Virus record (IMG/VR): IMGVR_UViG_3300035099_000030 | Location: 1-35,853 of that record | Source: a virus | Length of the DNA stretch: 35,853 nucleotides | Direction: 5' to 3' (one strand) | Shown: positions 8,301 through 15,100 of the stretch, one piece after another | Position numbering within the stretch: the stretch's first letter is position 1 | Layout: every line of letters starts with the position of its first letter | Notes under the pieces: model-generated | What the model saw: only the letters and a program-made list of their open reading frames with translations | Databases searched by the model: none | What the model was told of the DNA's origin: nothing | Made by a program: the position numbers and the translations under genes

Positions 8301-8861
8301 CTGGCCGAGGCAGACATCGAGCAGCTTCCCTACGGTGTCGCGGTAAAGGTGATGGAACTTCGCAAGCAGACGGAAGCTCCCAAGACCGAGGAAACCAAAG
8401 ACGCGCCCAAGACCGAATCCGAAGACGCGCTGATCGACAAGATCGCAGCGAAAGTCATGAAGAAGGTCGGACGCGGAGGAATCCCGGAAGAACAAAAAGA
8501 GGAGCAGGAATCCCCGAAGACCGAGGACAAGAAGGAAGAGACTCCGGCAGAGGAGACCAAAGTCCAAGATGAGGGGAAAGTCGAAGCGCCCGCCGACCTG
8601 CAGAAGCAGACCGAGGAAAAGAAAGAGGACGTAAACAAGTCCGCAGAAGACGTGATCGTCGAGAAGGTATCCGAGCGAATGCTCGGCACCCTCCAGCCGC
8701 TCATGGACAAGGTGGACAAAATCGCGCAGAAGACCGGCGTGCAGAAGACCAAGAAGTCCCAAGAGGATTTCAACACCGTGACCCGCAAGGGTTCCAAGCC
8801 CGGCATATTCAAAGGTATCCTTGCGAACACGATGAACCACCAATCGTCGGATGAAGAATAA
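5340..8861 (+). CDS. Prohead protease-scaffold polyprotein
   Basis: A 1173-residue protein, far longer than a usual HK97-type prohead protease (about 200 residues). Residues 1-175 form a U35-like serine protease with catalytic-type His64 (SSHKESFPFG) and Ser118 (KQLSVGARI). Residues about 203-252 resemble a ChaB-like domain (RVWVSAFNSAMS, GRAFRLANGV). Residues 518-579 carry three HxH motifs (GHSH, GHYH, NHQH). Residues about 755-870 match a helical region often fused to phage proteases (AYAFPHHKL, YNHLARHYREF). From about residue 890 the chain is Lys/Glu-rich and scaffold-like. ATG 5340 follows GGAGT; an in-frame GTG at 5262 would read through the terminator and is rejected. Internal starts with good ribosome sites occur at 7476 and 8022. 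It probably directs capsid assembly and maturation with the capsid protein encoded next. Confidence 0.88.
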   Translation: MKEDFIPIEFGMVVEKTFEVDGRKMVTAVVADTEFDRDDDSFTPDVIRRFAEELSKGIGLYSSHKESFPFGKSVRGRVFDNDKGGLTLEADFVLDERYPQSAVLWEEMQSGGTDKQLSVGARINRKNPQAVKYVGSKRKLADCSLDHITTTRPKIACNPRTRFLSAEVLKSLDESMPGWDQAFKESDVSSNVVTKPYSGPSDPSLPPSVRRRNDQFRRVWVSAFNSAMSNCGEGETQGECEGRAFRLANGVSRRYAKGLIPEEMIEKELPGLLRLIGLMDDDDETEDPPRTLKDLPTMLEMKLRGYTGYVAPIVYPGSSLYDAIKDVKDQHKNKVLVSIHPATKTTLDVVKELMIKSGIKKPEKEMKGSEMPLFMMEVGSEDLNNKDVGLSFDGRPVLYVKAEPDQLNNGGEREFGDNSELTGGGFHFVEEGRKLPGEPGYSPIWPIPSIIELQILAPEQIEKVRGRRNDDEEDEDTDKFFGLPPNEDEKNQNGSGVIGTSEPGMVHRILVQTSRVEGHSHALFLTLNAKNEVMYGKTDMFLGHYHRVSPDLGSYLARADDNQIVEQLVTEKDQTNHQHTFTLNFDQIANQRTRLSTASYKEEDDFPTDEFQKSGVEYKALGSVYFASHPEKGIEVWDMKPDAARLCRVPWTYGIVEFNESSAKFYRIGQTTKVEAVRLASEIAHKEGIKNVWIGRTVGSIGHRKLFKGVYDVSKSANAKIVDHTEDLVEKTVVPFKSYPRNDSAGWSFTAAEGNAILNKFGGMESDAAWSAFRDAHTWYDPEAGTDNPPRVKGAYAFPHHKLDGGTMKTYRSALTAAMIRLNGGRAPVRWYSEREGMYNHLARHYREFDLEPPPLRKESELFDEEAFVAFHVKQGIDEQWMRKVINQIQEEDKMKEEEKVETTPPAKEEVKTPLMEAEQAKKDEGIIMKVLKALGGKEPSLKQIKVGALAKAIQEEIAGLETSDDVSGLLELMSVLGGARGMVMKKLAEADIEQLPYGVAVKVMELRKQTEAPKTEETKDAPKTESEDALIDKIAAKVMKKVGRGGIPEEQKEEQESPKTEDKKEETPAEETKVQDEGKVEAPADLQKQTEEKKEDVNKSAEDVIVEKVSERMLGTLQPLMDKVDKIAQKTGVQKTKKSQEDFNTVTRKGSKPGIFKGILANTMNHQSSDEE
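7476..8861 (+). CDS. Possible internal-start product of the protease gene
   Basis: An in-frame GTG at 7476 (residue 713 of the polyprotein) lies eight bases after AAAGGAG (7461-7467). Initiation there would yield a 461-residue protein, starting MSKSANAKIVDHTED, without the protease and HxH regions but with the helical PHHKL region and the scaffold tail. The start coincides with an apparent domain boundary. This is a candidate only: the Shine-Dalgarno match is seen, but translation is inferred. Confidence 0.4.
   Translation: MSKSANAKIVDHTEDLVEKTVVPFKSYPRNDSAGWSFTAAEGNAILNKFGGMESDAAWSAFRDAHTWYDPEAGTDNPPRVKGAYAFPHHKLDGGTMKTYRSALTAAMIRLNGGRAPVRWYSEREGMYNHLARHYREFDLEPPPLRKESELFDEEAFVAFHVKQGIDEQWMRKVINQIQEEDKMKEEEKVETTPPAKEEVKTPLMEAEQAKKDEGIIMKVLKALGGKEPSLKQIKVGALAKAIQEEIAGLETSDDVSGLLELMSVLGGARGMVMKKLAEADIEQLPYGVAVKVMELRKQTEAPKTEETKDAPKTESEDALIDKIAAKVMKKVGRGGIPEEQKEEQESPKTEDKKEETPAEETKVQDEGKVEAPADLQKQTEEKKEDVNKSAEDVIVEKVSERMLGTLQPLMDKVDKIAQKTGVQKTKKSQEDFNTVTRKGSKPGIFKGILANTMNHQSSDEE
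8022..8861 (+). CDS. Nested in-frame scaffold protein
   Basis: An in-frame ATG at 8022 (residue 895 of the polyprotein) is preceded by a perfect AGGAGG at 8008-8013 with eight bases between, as good a site as any gene start in the window. The product would be 279 residues, starting MKEEEKVETTPPAKEE. It is highly charged, predicted helical and coiled, and typical of capsid scaffolds. Nested protease/scaffold genes sharing a frame are established in lambda (C and Nu3), which makes separate scaffold production likely. The major capsid gene follows 34 bases downstream. Confidence 0.65.
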   Translation: MKEEEKVETTPPAKEEVKTPLMEAEQAKKDEGIIMKVLKALGGKEPSLKQIKVGALAKAIQEEIAGLETSDDVSGLLELMSVLGGARGMVMKKLAEADIEQLPYGVAVKVMELRKQTEAPKTEETKDAPKTESEDALIDKIAAKVMKKVGRGGIPEEQKEEQESPKTEDKKEETPAEETKVQDEGKVEAPADLQKQTEEKKEDVNKSAEDVIVEKVSERMLGTLQPLMDKVDKIAQKTGVQKTKKSQEDFNTVTRKGSKPGIFKGILANTMNHQSSDEE

Positions 8862-8895
8862 TCGAAAAAGAAAAATTTAAGGAGGAAAAAGTATA

Positions 8896-10203
8896 ATGAA
8901 AAAGAACGCCAACGAAGAACTGATCGAGAAGGCACTCGAATCAAGTTCGTTCTTCGCAGGTGGAGCGATTCAGCCCACTCAGCAGGCCGAGTTTGTCCGT
9001 CTCGTGAAGGACTTCTCGGTTCTTCTCCAGAGAATCAGATTCGTGGAGATGCCGACTCCGCAGTATATAATCGACAAGATTCATCTGGGAGAGCCGATCA
9101 CCCGTGGCATCGGAGAGAACTCCAACGCCGCCACAAACCCGGTGTCGCCGAAGTTCAACCAGCTCACTCTGAGCACCACGAAAACAAAGTCGTACTGGTA
9201 CATCACCACCGAGGCGATCCAGAACGCTTTGAATCAGGACAACATCGAAGACACCATGATGGAGATGGCTGCGAAACGCATCGCCACCGATCTCGAACTC
9301 CTGTTTATTCAGGGCGACAGTACGATCACCGGAACTACACCGCTGGACGAGCTGTTGAAGGTTAAAGACGGTATCGACAAGCTCTCCGATTCTGCTCACA
9401 TCGTCGATGCCGGAGCGAACTACGTCAGCGATGCTCTGTGGTCGGAAATGATCCGGCGTATGCCCGAACAGTATCTCCAAGACCCCGATCTGCGGTTCAT
9501 GGTGTCCAGAATGATATGGCTGGATTATCAGGAAACCCGCGCAAAACGAGAGACCGATCTTGGAGATCGCGGATTGCAGGGAGAGGTCACTGGACCGTTC
9601 GGTATTCCGGTAATCATAGCGCCGCTCATTCCGTCGAATAAGTCCATAACGATTGTCGCCGACAACCCTGTCAACATTCTCGGTGCGGAGTTCGGTCCGT
9701 TCGAGATTCTGACCGGAGTCAACGATAAGCTGCTCATTTCCGTAAACGGTGATGATGATGTTACCGTGACCTTGCCGCAAGGGGTGTACCTGCCTGTCGA
9801 GATCGCCAACATCCTCAATACCTATGCCGGACTGAGCGCTACAGTGAGCAGGGATAGCGGAGACGGTCGCCTGTTGATTCAGAGCCGTGCTTCCGGCGCC
9901 GATCAGACTATCGAACTGAAGACTGTCGAACTCAGCGCGTATGCCGAACTCGGTCTTACGGTCGGCTTGTACACCGGCGCCGATGTCGGCAAAGGAGGCT
10001 CCTCGCTGAATCAGGGTTCGATTATCATGCTGACCAACCCGATGAACCTGATATTCGGAATGCTCGATCAGACCCGCGTGTATTCCGAGTTCAAGAAAGA
10101 CTTTGACCGCGTTGAGGTTGTAATCTACAACCAGATCGAGAACGCAATCGAGAACCTCGATTCCATCGTCAAAGCGATCAACGTTCGCCGCAAACTCGCG
10201 TAA
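8896..10203 (+). CDS. Major capsid protein (HK97 fold, with inserted domain)
   Basis: The 435-residue shell subunit. Residues 1-247 and 373-435 read as one HK97-type capsid protein. These include the N-arm and E-loop area, the spine-helix region (KRIATDLELLFIQGD), GIPVIIAPLIPS, and the returning strand SIIMLTNPMNLIFGML with the closing RVEVVIYNQIENAI. Between the last two strands sits an insertion of about 125 residues (248-372). Its core, about 268-362, looks like an independent beta module (VTVTLP, EIANILNTY, RLLIQS, ELGLTVG). Related patterns occur in the genes at 12864 and 33372. The gene has a strong site, GGAGG at 8881-8885. It follows the protease/scaffold, the standard order. Confidence 0.93.
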   Translation: MKKNANEELIEKALESSSFFAGGAIQPTQQAEFVRLVKDFSVLLQRIRFVEMPTPQYIIDKIHLGEPITRGIGENSNAATNPVSPKFNQLTLSTTKTKSYWYITTEAIQNALNQDNIEDTMMEMAAKRIATDLELLFIQGDSTITGTTPLDELLKVKDGIDKLSDSAHIVDAGANYVSDALWSEMIRRMPEQYLQDPDLRFMVSRMIWLDYQETRAKRETDLGDRGLQGEVTGPFGIPVIIAPLIPSNKSITIVADNPVNILGAEFGPFEILTGVNDKLLISVNGDDDVTVTLPQGVYLPVEIANILNTYAGLSATVSRDSGDGRLLIQSRASGADQTIELKTVELSAYAELGLTVGLYTGADVGKGGSSLNQGSIIMLTNPMNLIFGMLDQTRVYSEFKKDFDRVEVVIYNQIENAIENLDSIVKAINVRRKLA

Positions 10204-10235
10204 GCGGACAGATCAAGTAAAAGAAGGTGCATGAT

Positions 10236-10643
10236 ATGTCCACTTATTTTGTTCCGAAAGACGCAAGGTCGCTCAAACTGATCGTGAATCAGCGTCCGTA
10301 CCTTTTCATGGCGGGGACTCCGACGCTGGTGGAGAATCCACGCGACATCAACTATTTCAGGCAGAGAAGCGACTCGCTTGTTGAGGTAAAGCCGGAAGGT
10401 GTTCCTGTTCTCGAACAGAAAAAAACCCTTCCGCTTTCCTATAACAAAGTGGTCAACGATAAGCCGACTCAGCCAATACCGCCGGATGCTCCGGTAAGGA
10501 TGACCAAAGAAGAGGTCGTCAAGAAGATCATGGTTGAGCAGAAACCGCCTTACACCTGCTTGCTTTGCGGTAAGTCGGGGATTAAAAACAAAGTCACTCT
10601 CAAAACGCACGTTGGTTCGACGAAGTGCGTCCCGGCAGAGTGA
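10236..10643 (+). CDS. Post-capsid protein with C-terminal zinc finger
   Basis: A 135-residue protein. The N-terminal part (MSTYFVPKDARSLKLIVNQR) is unrecognised. The last 30 residues hold CLLCGKSG then KTHVGSTKC, a C2HC zinc-finger pattern. The ATG at 10236 is preferred over the GTG at 10227 because AAGAAGG (10221-10227) is correctly spaced only for the former. It lies between the major capsid and connector genes and is followed by a strong hairpin. Small genes here often encode decoration or head-completion proteins, but the finger could equally bind nucleic acid. No function is assigned. Confidence 0.78.
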   Translation: MSTYFVPKDARSLKLIVNQRPYLFMAGTPTLVENPRDINYFRQRSDSLVEVKPEGVPVLEQKKTLPLSYNKVVNDKPTQPIPPDAPVRMTKEEVVKKIMVEQKPPYTCLLCGKSGIKNKVTLKTHVGSTKCVPAE

Positions 10644-10661
10644 TATGCCTTGAGGGAAGAT

Positions 10662-10691
10662 GATTCCCGCTCGCTATAACGGGCGGGAATC
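10662..10691 (+). terminator. Strong hairpin after the capsid genes
   Basis: GATTCCCGC (10662-10670) pairs perfectly with GCGGGAATC (10683-10691) around a 12-base loop. The following bases (tcttaaattg) are A/T-rich but not a proper T-run, so it is at best a weak terminator. It may instead be an mRNA-stabilising or processing hairpin that separates abundant capsid mRNA from the neck genes. It lies 17 bases before the next start codon. Confidence 0.55.
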
Positions 10692-10708
10692 TCTTAAATT
10701 GAAAGAAG

Positions 10709-11695
10709 ATGTATGGATATACTACATTAGCGCGAATGAGAGCAGTGTTTACCGATCCGGCTGTTTACCCGGATGCGCTTTTGTGGAGCAAGATCGTCGA
10801 GGGTACAAAGTTTGTTGATGTTCGTACCCAACAGTTTTTTGCGGCACGGTATGAAAAGTGTCGTATCGACGCGAAAGAGAACTCGATTATTCACAGGGAC
10901 GATTTGGTCCCGATGCTGAAGGTTGAAAGCGTGAGCATGGACTTGGATAAAACCACCGGAGAAGTTAGAGTCGCGGACGAGATGCTTGGTGCGCGAAATC
11001 TTCCGTTTGGTTTTGTGTCCGGTGGCATTCAACCATTGGATTTGAATTTGTTTGGTTTTATGAATGATAATAGAATCATGCGCTGCTCGGCCGGGATACT
11101 GAGCCGTGGCGCTGGCAATATAATAGTTAAAGGGTTCTTCGGATGGCTTGATCCGATTGGAAAGTATATTGATACTACCCTTGCCGCCAGCTTGAAAGTT
11201 GACGACACAGTGATAGTATTGAACGCAGTAGAGAGTGACGATGGACGTATCGAGATCGGCGATTTCATAAACGTCATTCTCAAGGAACCGACGGGCGGAG
11301 CGCAAGGACTGTTATTTCAACCGATTGCCCAAGCGGTTGATTACGCCACGAAAACCATCACTGTGGATAAGATAAGCGCCGGTCTTATCCCGGCTATGTT
11401 GCCCCTCCCTGCAGGCATGAGAGTCGTGGTCGTCGGCGCTCCGCCCGTTGGTATTCAGAACGTCGTCGAATACTTGGCGACGAAGTTTGTGAGGGATGCA
11501 GTCAGCGGTGGCGGCGTGCCGCTGATTGATCCGAACAGGATTAAGAAAGAGACCACGGACAATTACAGCTATGAGTTGGATAGTTCCGGGTCGGATGCGG
11601 CGGCGTTGGCGGGCTATGGAGCAATCACTGGAGACGCGCAGATGGACGCTATTCTGGCTACGTTCGCGCAACCTCCGTATTGGGGGTATGCGTAA
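10709..11695 (+). CDS. Head-tail connector (adaptor), with inserted beta module
   Basis: A 328-residue protein read as the portal-adjacent adaptor (HK97 gp6/SPP1 gp15 type). The N-terminal helices (TLARMRAVFTDPAVYPDALL), the strand NIIVKGFFGW, the helix VGIQNVVEYLATKFVRDAV and the C-terminal NYSYELD then a helix ending in a proline-rich tail fit that family. Adaptors are normally 100-200 residues. The excess is explained by an insertion at about 157-243 (VIVLNAVESDDGRIEIGDF, TKTITVDKIS, LPAGMRVVVVG) that resembles two insertions in the sheath. The start has only a weak purine-rich site (GAAAGAAG); the hairpin upstream may affect it. Confidence 0.72.
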   Translation: MYGYTTLARMRAVFTDPAVYPDALLWSKIVEGTKFVDVRTQQFFAARYEKCRIDAKENSIIHRDDLVPMLKVESVSMDLDKTTGEVRVADEMLGARNLPFGFVSGGIQPLDLNLFGFMNDNRIMRCSAGILSRGAGNIIVKGFFGWLDPIGKYIDTTLAASLKVDDTVIVLNAVESDDGRIEIGDFINVILKEPTGGAQGLLFQPIAQAVDYATKTITVDKISAGLIPAMLPLPAGMRVVVVGAPPVGIQNVVEYLATKFVRDAVSGGGVPLIDPNRIKKETTDNYSYELDSSGSDAAALAGYGAITGDAQMDAILATFAQPPYWGYA

Positions 11696-12135
11696 TGGTT
11701 CTTGGACCGTTACCGAGGAGGATGAATCTCCATAACATTACGGTAAAGCAGTTGAACCTTGCCACGCCCGCCCTCGATCCCGTGTTTGGAGAACCGGCGG
11801 GAGGACAGGAGAAAGTGTTTGGAGCTGATTTGATTATTCAAGGTCAGATAGTTTATGGAGTGAAGGATTCAGTTCGCCGAACGCTGACCGGAGATGCGAC
11901 CAACGCCAATGGGCATGTTACAGTTTCGATCAACGAGCTTGTCGCCAAAGGATTTGATCCGCTCGGTGTTGGAACGAATCTCAAGAAGGGCGATAAGATA
12001 ACGAAATTAGCGGACGTTTCGGTCGATTATCGTGTTCTTGAAGCGAGGCCGGTCGGCCACCTTCGCGGCAATCCGATGTTGTTCATGTTTTTCTTCGGAC
12101 AAGACATGGACGACAAAGCGCCAGTAACGAGGTGA
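11695..12135 (+). CDS. Probable head-closure / neck protein
   Basis: A 146-residue, mostly beta protein (LIIQGQIVYGVKD, NLKKGDKITKLADVSVDYRV). It follows the adaptor, where the head-closure or stopper protein (SPP1 gp16-like) normally lies. The start ATG overlaps the preceding stop (TAATG at 11693-11697), with GGGGG eight bases upstream. An ATG at 11722 abuts a GAGGAGG too closely to be used efficiently. Assignment rests on position, size and beta character rather than on a clear motif. Confidence 0.6.
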   Translation: MVLGPLPRRMNLHNITVKQLNLATPALDPVFGEPAGGQEKVFGADLIIQGQIVYGVKDSVRRTLTGDATNANGHVTVSINELVAKGFDPLGVGTNLKKGDKITKLADVSVDYRVLEARPVGHLRGNPMLFMFFFGQDMDDKAPVTR

Positions 12136-12136
12136 T

Positions 12137-12862
12137 ATGATGGATTATAAACCTGAGATTCAAGCGGTTGCCGCCGGAGATCAGTTTACCGGATTAGCCG
12201 GAGCCGGACGATTCCAACCGCAACCGATTCCACAAAAAGGATGGAGCGTTGCGTGCGTAATGGTCGCTATGGGCATGGAGGCCAAGACGGTTTCCATAGA
12301 CATAGTTAAGATGGATGGAACGCGGTATCCGATTGACACAAGAGTTGCAAGCCTAGTAAAGAAGTTGGTTTTACTCGGTTCCATTCCACTTGGATTGGGA
12401 GACCATATTGAGATAATTACGTCGGGCGCTATATCGGCTATGCGTGCCGAGGTTTTGTTCGTCCTCAGCGACACGTTGATGGGAATGATAAAGATTATCG
12501 ACGGAGTGACGGAACTCGGCAACACCACAATTGAAAGCCCGACCATTGAAGTTAATCTCGATGCCGCTACAGATAGCGTTAAGATCGGCGCTCAGACCGG
12601 GGGGGCGAGCGGAAAGAAACATTTTTCAGGCAACACTCCAGCGGATAATGCGTGGACGGCGGCGCTTGTATTCGGATTTCAAAGTCAGGCTATCAGAATT
12701 GAAAACCGTGGGAGTTTGTACCTGTTGGAGTATAGCTTCGACGGAGTAAATGTTGCCGGGTCGATGTTGCCGGATTGTGGAAACGTATTCGACCATCGAC
12801 ATGAGACCAGTATTTACTTACGCAGCGTTGCTCCTACCGCATACTATGTAGAAGGGTATTGA
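12137..12862 (+). CDS. Neck-region structural protein, unknown
   Basis: A 241-residue protein of alternating beta-strand character (SIDIVKMDGTRYPI, IKIIDGVTELGNTTIE). The C-terminal part resembles a beta-sandwich surface domain (AIRIENRGSLYLLEYSFDGV). It sits between the head-closure candidate and the beta-helix protein. The ATG at 12140 is an equally possible start, three bases further from the GAGGTG site. Most likely a virion surface, collar or head-fibre base protein, by context only. Confidence 0.6.
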   Translation: MMDYKPEIQAVAAGDQFTGLAGAGRFQPQPIPQKGWSVACVMVAMGMEAKTVSIDIVKMDGTRYPIDTRVASLVKKLVLLGSIPLGLGDHIEIITSGAISAMRAEVLFVLSDTLMGMIKIIDGVTELGNTTIESPTIEVNLDAATDSVKIGAQTGGASGKKHFSGNTPADNAWTAALVFGFQSQAIRIENRGSLYLLEYSFDGVNVAGSMLPDCGNVFDHRHETSIYLRSVAPTAYYVEGY

Positions 12863-12863
12863 C

Positions 12864-14354
12864 ATGAGCGGTGGATACTCATTAGGAAAACCGTCGTTCG
12901 GTGAGCGGTATATCATCGGCAACGACATCAAGGGAATAAGAAATTCGTTTCCTACTCCGCAGATGGCGCTCGCCCAGATAGCAGCGTTGGGGACAGGTCA
13001 AGGACCCGCGCCGGACAAGGTGTTTTTACTTGAGCACCAGCAAGGCACTTTTGGTCTCGGTGGCGGAATAGTAATCCCAGATTTTGTTTGGGTGGAAGGA
13101 AAAGGACCGGACTTAACTAGGTTTATAAAAACCGCCGCCGGACCGTATGCCGTGCAATTCGGCATAGGGTCTTTAAGAAATCTTTCTGTTTTCGATCTGG
13201 GAACTCCGCAAACCGTTGCAGGGGCGTGGATGAGGGATAGCGCGAGCGTGTATTCGGTTTTGAAAGAACCTTTTTCTATGCTTGATGGGTTGACGCTCAA
13301 TATTAGCATCGCAGAAGATTTGCCTTTTACAGTTACGTTTGCAAGTTCAGATACGACCGCCGCCGCCATAGCCGCTAAAATAAACGCCGCTTTGGATAAG
13401 CCCGCAGATGTGATCGCGTTGGACATAAGTGGGTTTTTACGAATAGGATGTCACGGTCCAAGGGGAGAGATTGTTGTTCATCCCACAAGCACAGCATTGT
13501 CTGTTTTTGGTTGGCCGTCAACCGGAATAAGTGGGTATGATACCGATGACATTTTGGGCGAGATACGAAGCAGCGATGATGTTGAGATTATCCTTGGAGG
13601 AGATGATACAAATTTATCCGCCGCATTCATGGACGACGACATTGCATCGAGCCTATCAAAAATTAAAAGTTTACGAGCAAGTAACTTCCGCCTCAACGGT
13701 ACTGGTTATTTGTATCCGGGTGGGTTGAAGGATTTGTTCGATTGTCATTTTCAGGGTGACAATGCAGCTATACGTTCCAACGTTGTCGTAAACTCCGAAC
13801 AGAACTCATATATCAATATGTGGGGAGGCGCATTAAACAACGATTCTCCGCTACTGGAAGGAACGTGGGCTGTTAATTTTGCCACCGAGGGAATACAACT
13901 GTTTTTATATGGAACGATGGTTAACATGACTAAGATCACTACTCATCCTCTTAGCCGGGTTAATCAAAGAGTTCCGCCTTATTTGTGGTCGGAGAGTGCG
14001 GTTGAGGGTGTCATTCAAACTTCAAGCGCGGAGTATGTAGATGTTGTAGCTCCTGTCGGAATACTGGAACCGATTTACCACGGACGGTATTTGTTTGAAG
14101 CAACGTTTGAGTCCCAGAGCGATCTTGCTTCTCCCCCCAGAGAGTGTTGGGTCAGGGTAATAGACCTCGCTACCAAGGACGTTATTATGGAAATGGTTAA
14201 TTCTGAATTGAGCTATCGAAGCAATGCGACATCGTTTATTAAAGTTTTAAATAGTAACCTTTTTTTCACTCCAATGGTTCAAGTAAGAACTTCAGTCACA
14301 GGTTGTACCGTAAGTATTAGGCGTGTCAGAGTACAACTTTGGAAGGTGGGATGA
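12864..14354 (+). CDS. Beta-helix fibre-like protein in the neck module
   Basis: A 496-residue protein. Residues about 55-110 look like the start of a right-handed parallel beta-helix of the pectin-lyase type (KVFLLEHQQGTFGLGG, FVWVEGKGPDLTRFI, SLRNLSVFDLG). Helix rungs resume at about 275-365. Residues about 136-225 are an inserted beta module (FTVTFA, AIAAKINAAL, FLRIGC, VFGWPSTG) similar to that of the major capsid protein. The C-terminal 100 residues look like a beta-sandwich. Such proteins usually form trimeric fibres or bind sugars. Finding one between head-closure and tail-completion genes suggests a head, collar or whisker fibre. It starts one base after the preceding stop. Confidence 0.62.
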   Translation: MSGGYSLGKPSFGERYIIGNDIKGIRNSFPTPQMALAQIAALGTGQGPAPDKVFLLEHQQGTFGLGGGIVIPDFVWVEGKGPDLTRFIKTAAGPYAVQFGIGSLRNLSVFDLGTPQTVAGAWMRDSASVYSVLKEPFSMLDGLTLNISIAEDLPFTVTFASSDTTAAAIAAKINAALDKPADVIALDISGFLRIGCHGPRGEIVVHPTSTALSVFGWPSTGISGYDTDDILGEIRSSDDVEIILGGDDTNLSAAFMDDDIASSLSKIKSLRASNFRLNGTGYLYPGGLKDLFDCHFQGDNAAIRSNVVVNSEQNSYINMWGGALNNDSPLLEGTWAVNFATEGIQLFLYGTMVNMTKITTHPLSRVNQRVPPYLWSESAVEGVIQTSSAEYVDVVAPVGILEPIYHGRYLFEATFESQSDLASPPRECWVRVIDLATKDVIMEMVNSELSYRSNATSFIKVLNSNLFFTPMVQVRTSVTGCTVSIRRVRVQLWKVG

Positions 14355-14569
14355 TGATAAATTATATCTATCCGAATAAGCCCATCGCGCCGGACATCGA
14401 GCAGCTGCACGTCGATGTGGCGAATAGCGCCATGACCAACAAACAAATCATCGGCGCTACTTGGAAAGAAGATTTTGCAGAGCTTGTTGTCCACTGGACG
14501 GTGGACATTTCTCAGGCCGATAAGACTATACTGGATGCGCTCGTGGCAGCGCTCCCAAGCGGAGAATAA
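14351..14569 (+). CDS. Small protein, unknown
   Basis: A 72-residue protein (starts MMINYIYPNKPIAPDIEQLH) whose ATG overlaps the stop of the beta-helix gene (ATGA), with GGAAGG upstream. It is acidic and contains a strand-helix pattern (ELVVHWTVDISQADKTILD). Tight coupling to the fibre-like gene suggests it acts with it, for example as an attachment or assembly factor; that is inference. Confidence 0.65.
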   Translation: MMINYIYPNKPIAPDIEQLHVDVANSAMTNKQIIGATWKEDFAELVVHWTVDISQADKTILDALVAALPSGE

Positions 14570-14570
14570 A

Positions 14571-14816
14571 ATGCCGAAGCCGCCCAAAAATAAAACGTTG
14601 AAAAAGTGGGTTGTGGATTGCGTGGTCGATGGAAAGTTAAACGTAGAATCGCAAGCCCGCCCCACGGTTTGTCCTATTAACGTCGCGCATCAATTAAACT
14701 CGGTGAAAAAAATAGGTTCCTATAATTCGTATATTATTCTCGTTTCAGAAAATGGAACCAAGTATGCCGTGTATGTCGAAAACAACGGCCAAGTTAAGTC
14801 AGAGGTAACGGCATGA
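14571..14816 (+). CDS. Small basic protein, unknown
   Basis: An 81-residue basic protein (MPKPPKNKTLKKWVVDCVVDG) with a strand-rich C-terminal half (SYIILVSENGTKYAVYVENN). GGAG lies six bases upstream of the ATG. It overlaps the next gene by four bases (ATGA). No family recognised. Confidence 0.65.
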   Translation: MPKPPKNKTLKKWVVDCVVDGKLNVESQARPTVCPINVAHQLNSVKKIGSYNSYIILVSENGTKYAVYVENNGQVKSEVTA

Positions 14817-15100
14817 CTGGAATAAACCCGGAGACTTGGCTTCAGCACGGCGCTCTCGGTTTGCTTGGGATCGGGATGCTGTTTGCGGCCTTGATATTCA
14901 GGCAAGTTCTGTTGAAGCTGCTAGATGCACGCGCTCAGGAGCAGATGGCGCTGATTGAGGCTTTGCAGAACAACTCCGCAGCGATGGCTGGGCTACAAGC
15001 CACAATCCAAGCAATGTCACAGGTGGTAATAAAATGCAAAGGACACGATGATGTTCGGAGCGAAGAAAAAGGCAAGGGAAAAGACCCCTGCAAAAGTTGA
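14813..15100 (+). CDS. Single-pass membrane protein, holin-like topology
   Basis: A 95-residue protein with a short N-terminus and one hydrophobic segment at about 13-30 (GALGLLGIGMLFAALIF). A charged helix (LLDARAQEQMALIEALQNN) and a Lys/Glu-rich tail follow. Short leader, one membrane span and a charged coil is the layout of BhlA/UviB-type holins, which permeabilise the membrane at lysis. The same layout could serve as a membrane-anchored accessory protein. It overlaps its neighbours on both sides. Its place among neck genes, far from the lysin at 34865, is unusual for a holin. Confidence 0.6.
   Translation: MTGINPETWLQHGALGLLGIGMLFAALIFRQVLLKLLDARAQEQMALIEALQNNSAAMAGLQATIQAMSQVVIKCKGHDDVRSEEKGKGKDPCKS

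Noticed and set aside
8892-8897. TATAAT just before the capsid start
   Set aside because: No -35 box at the correct distance; the sequence is part of the translation start region.
8229-9780. Several minus-strand reading frames of 204-279 codons
   Set aside because: Shadows of the scaffold and capsid genes; runs of Leu/Phe/Ser mirror the Lys/Glu-rich sense strand.
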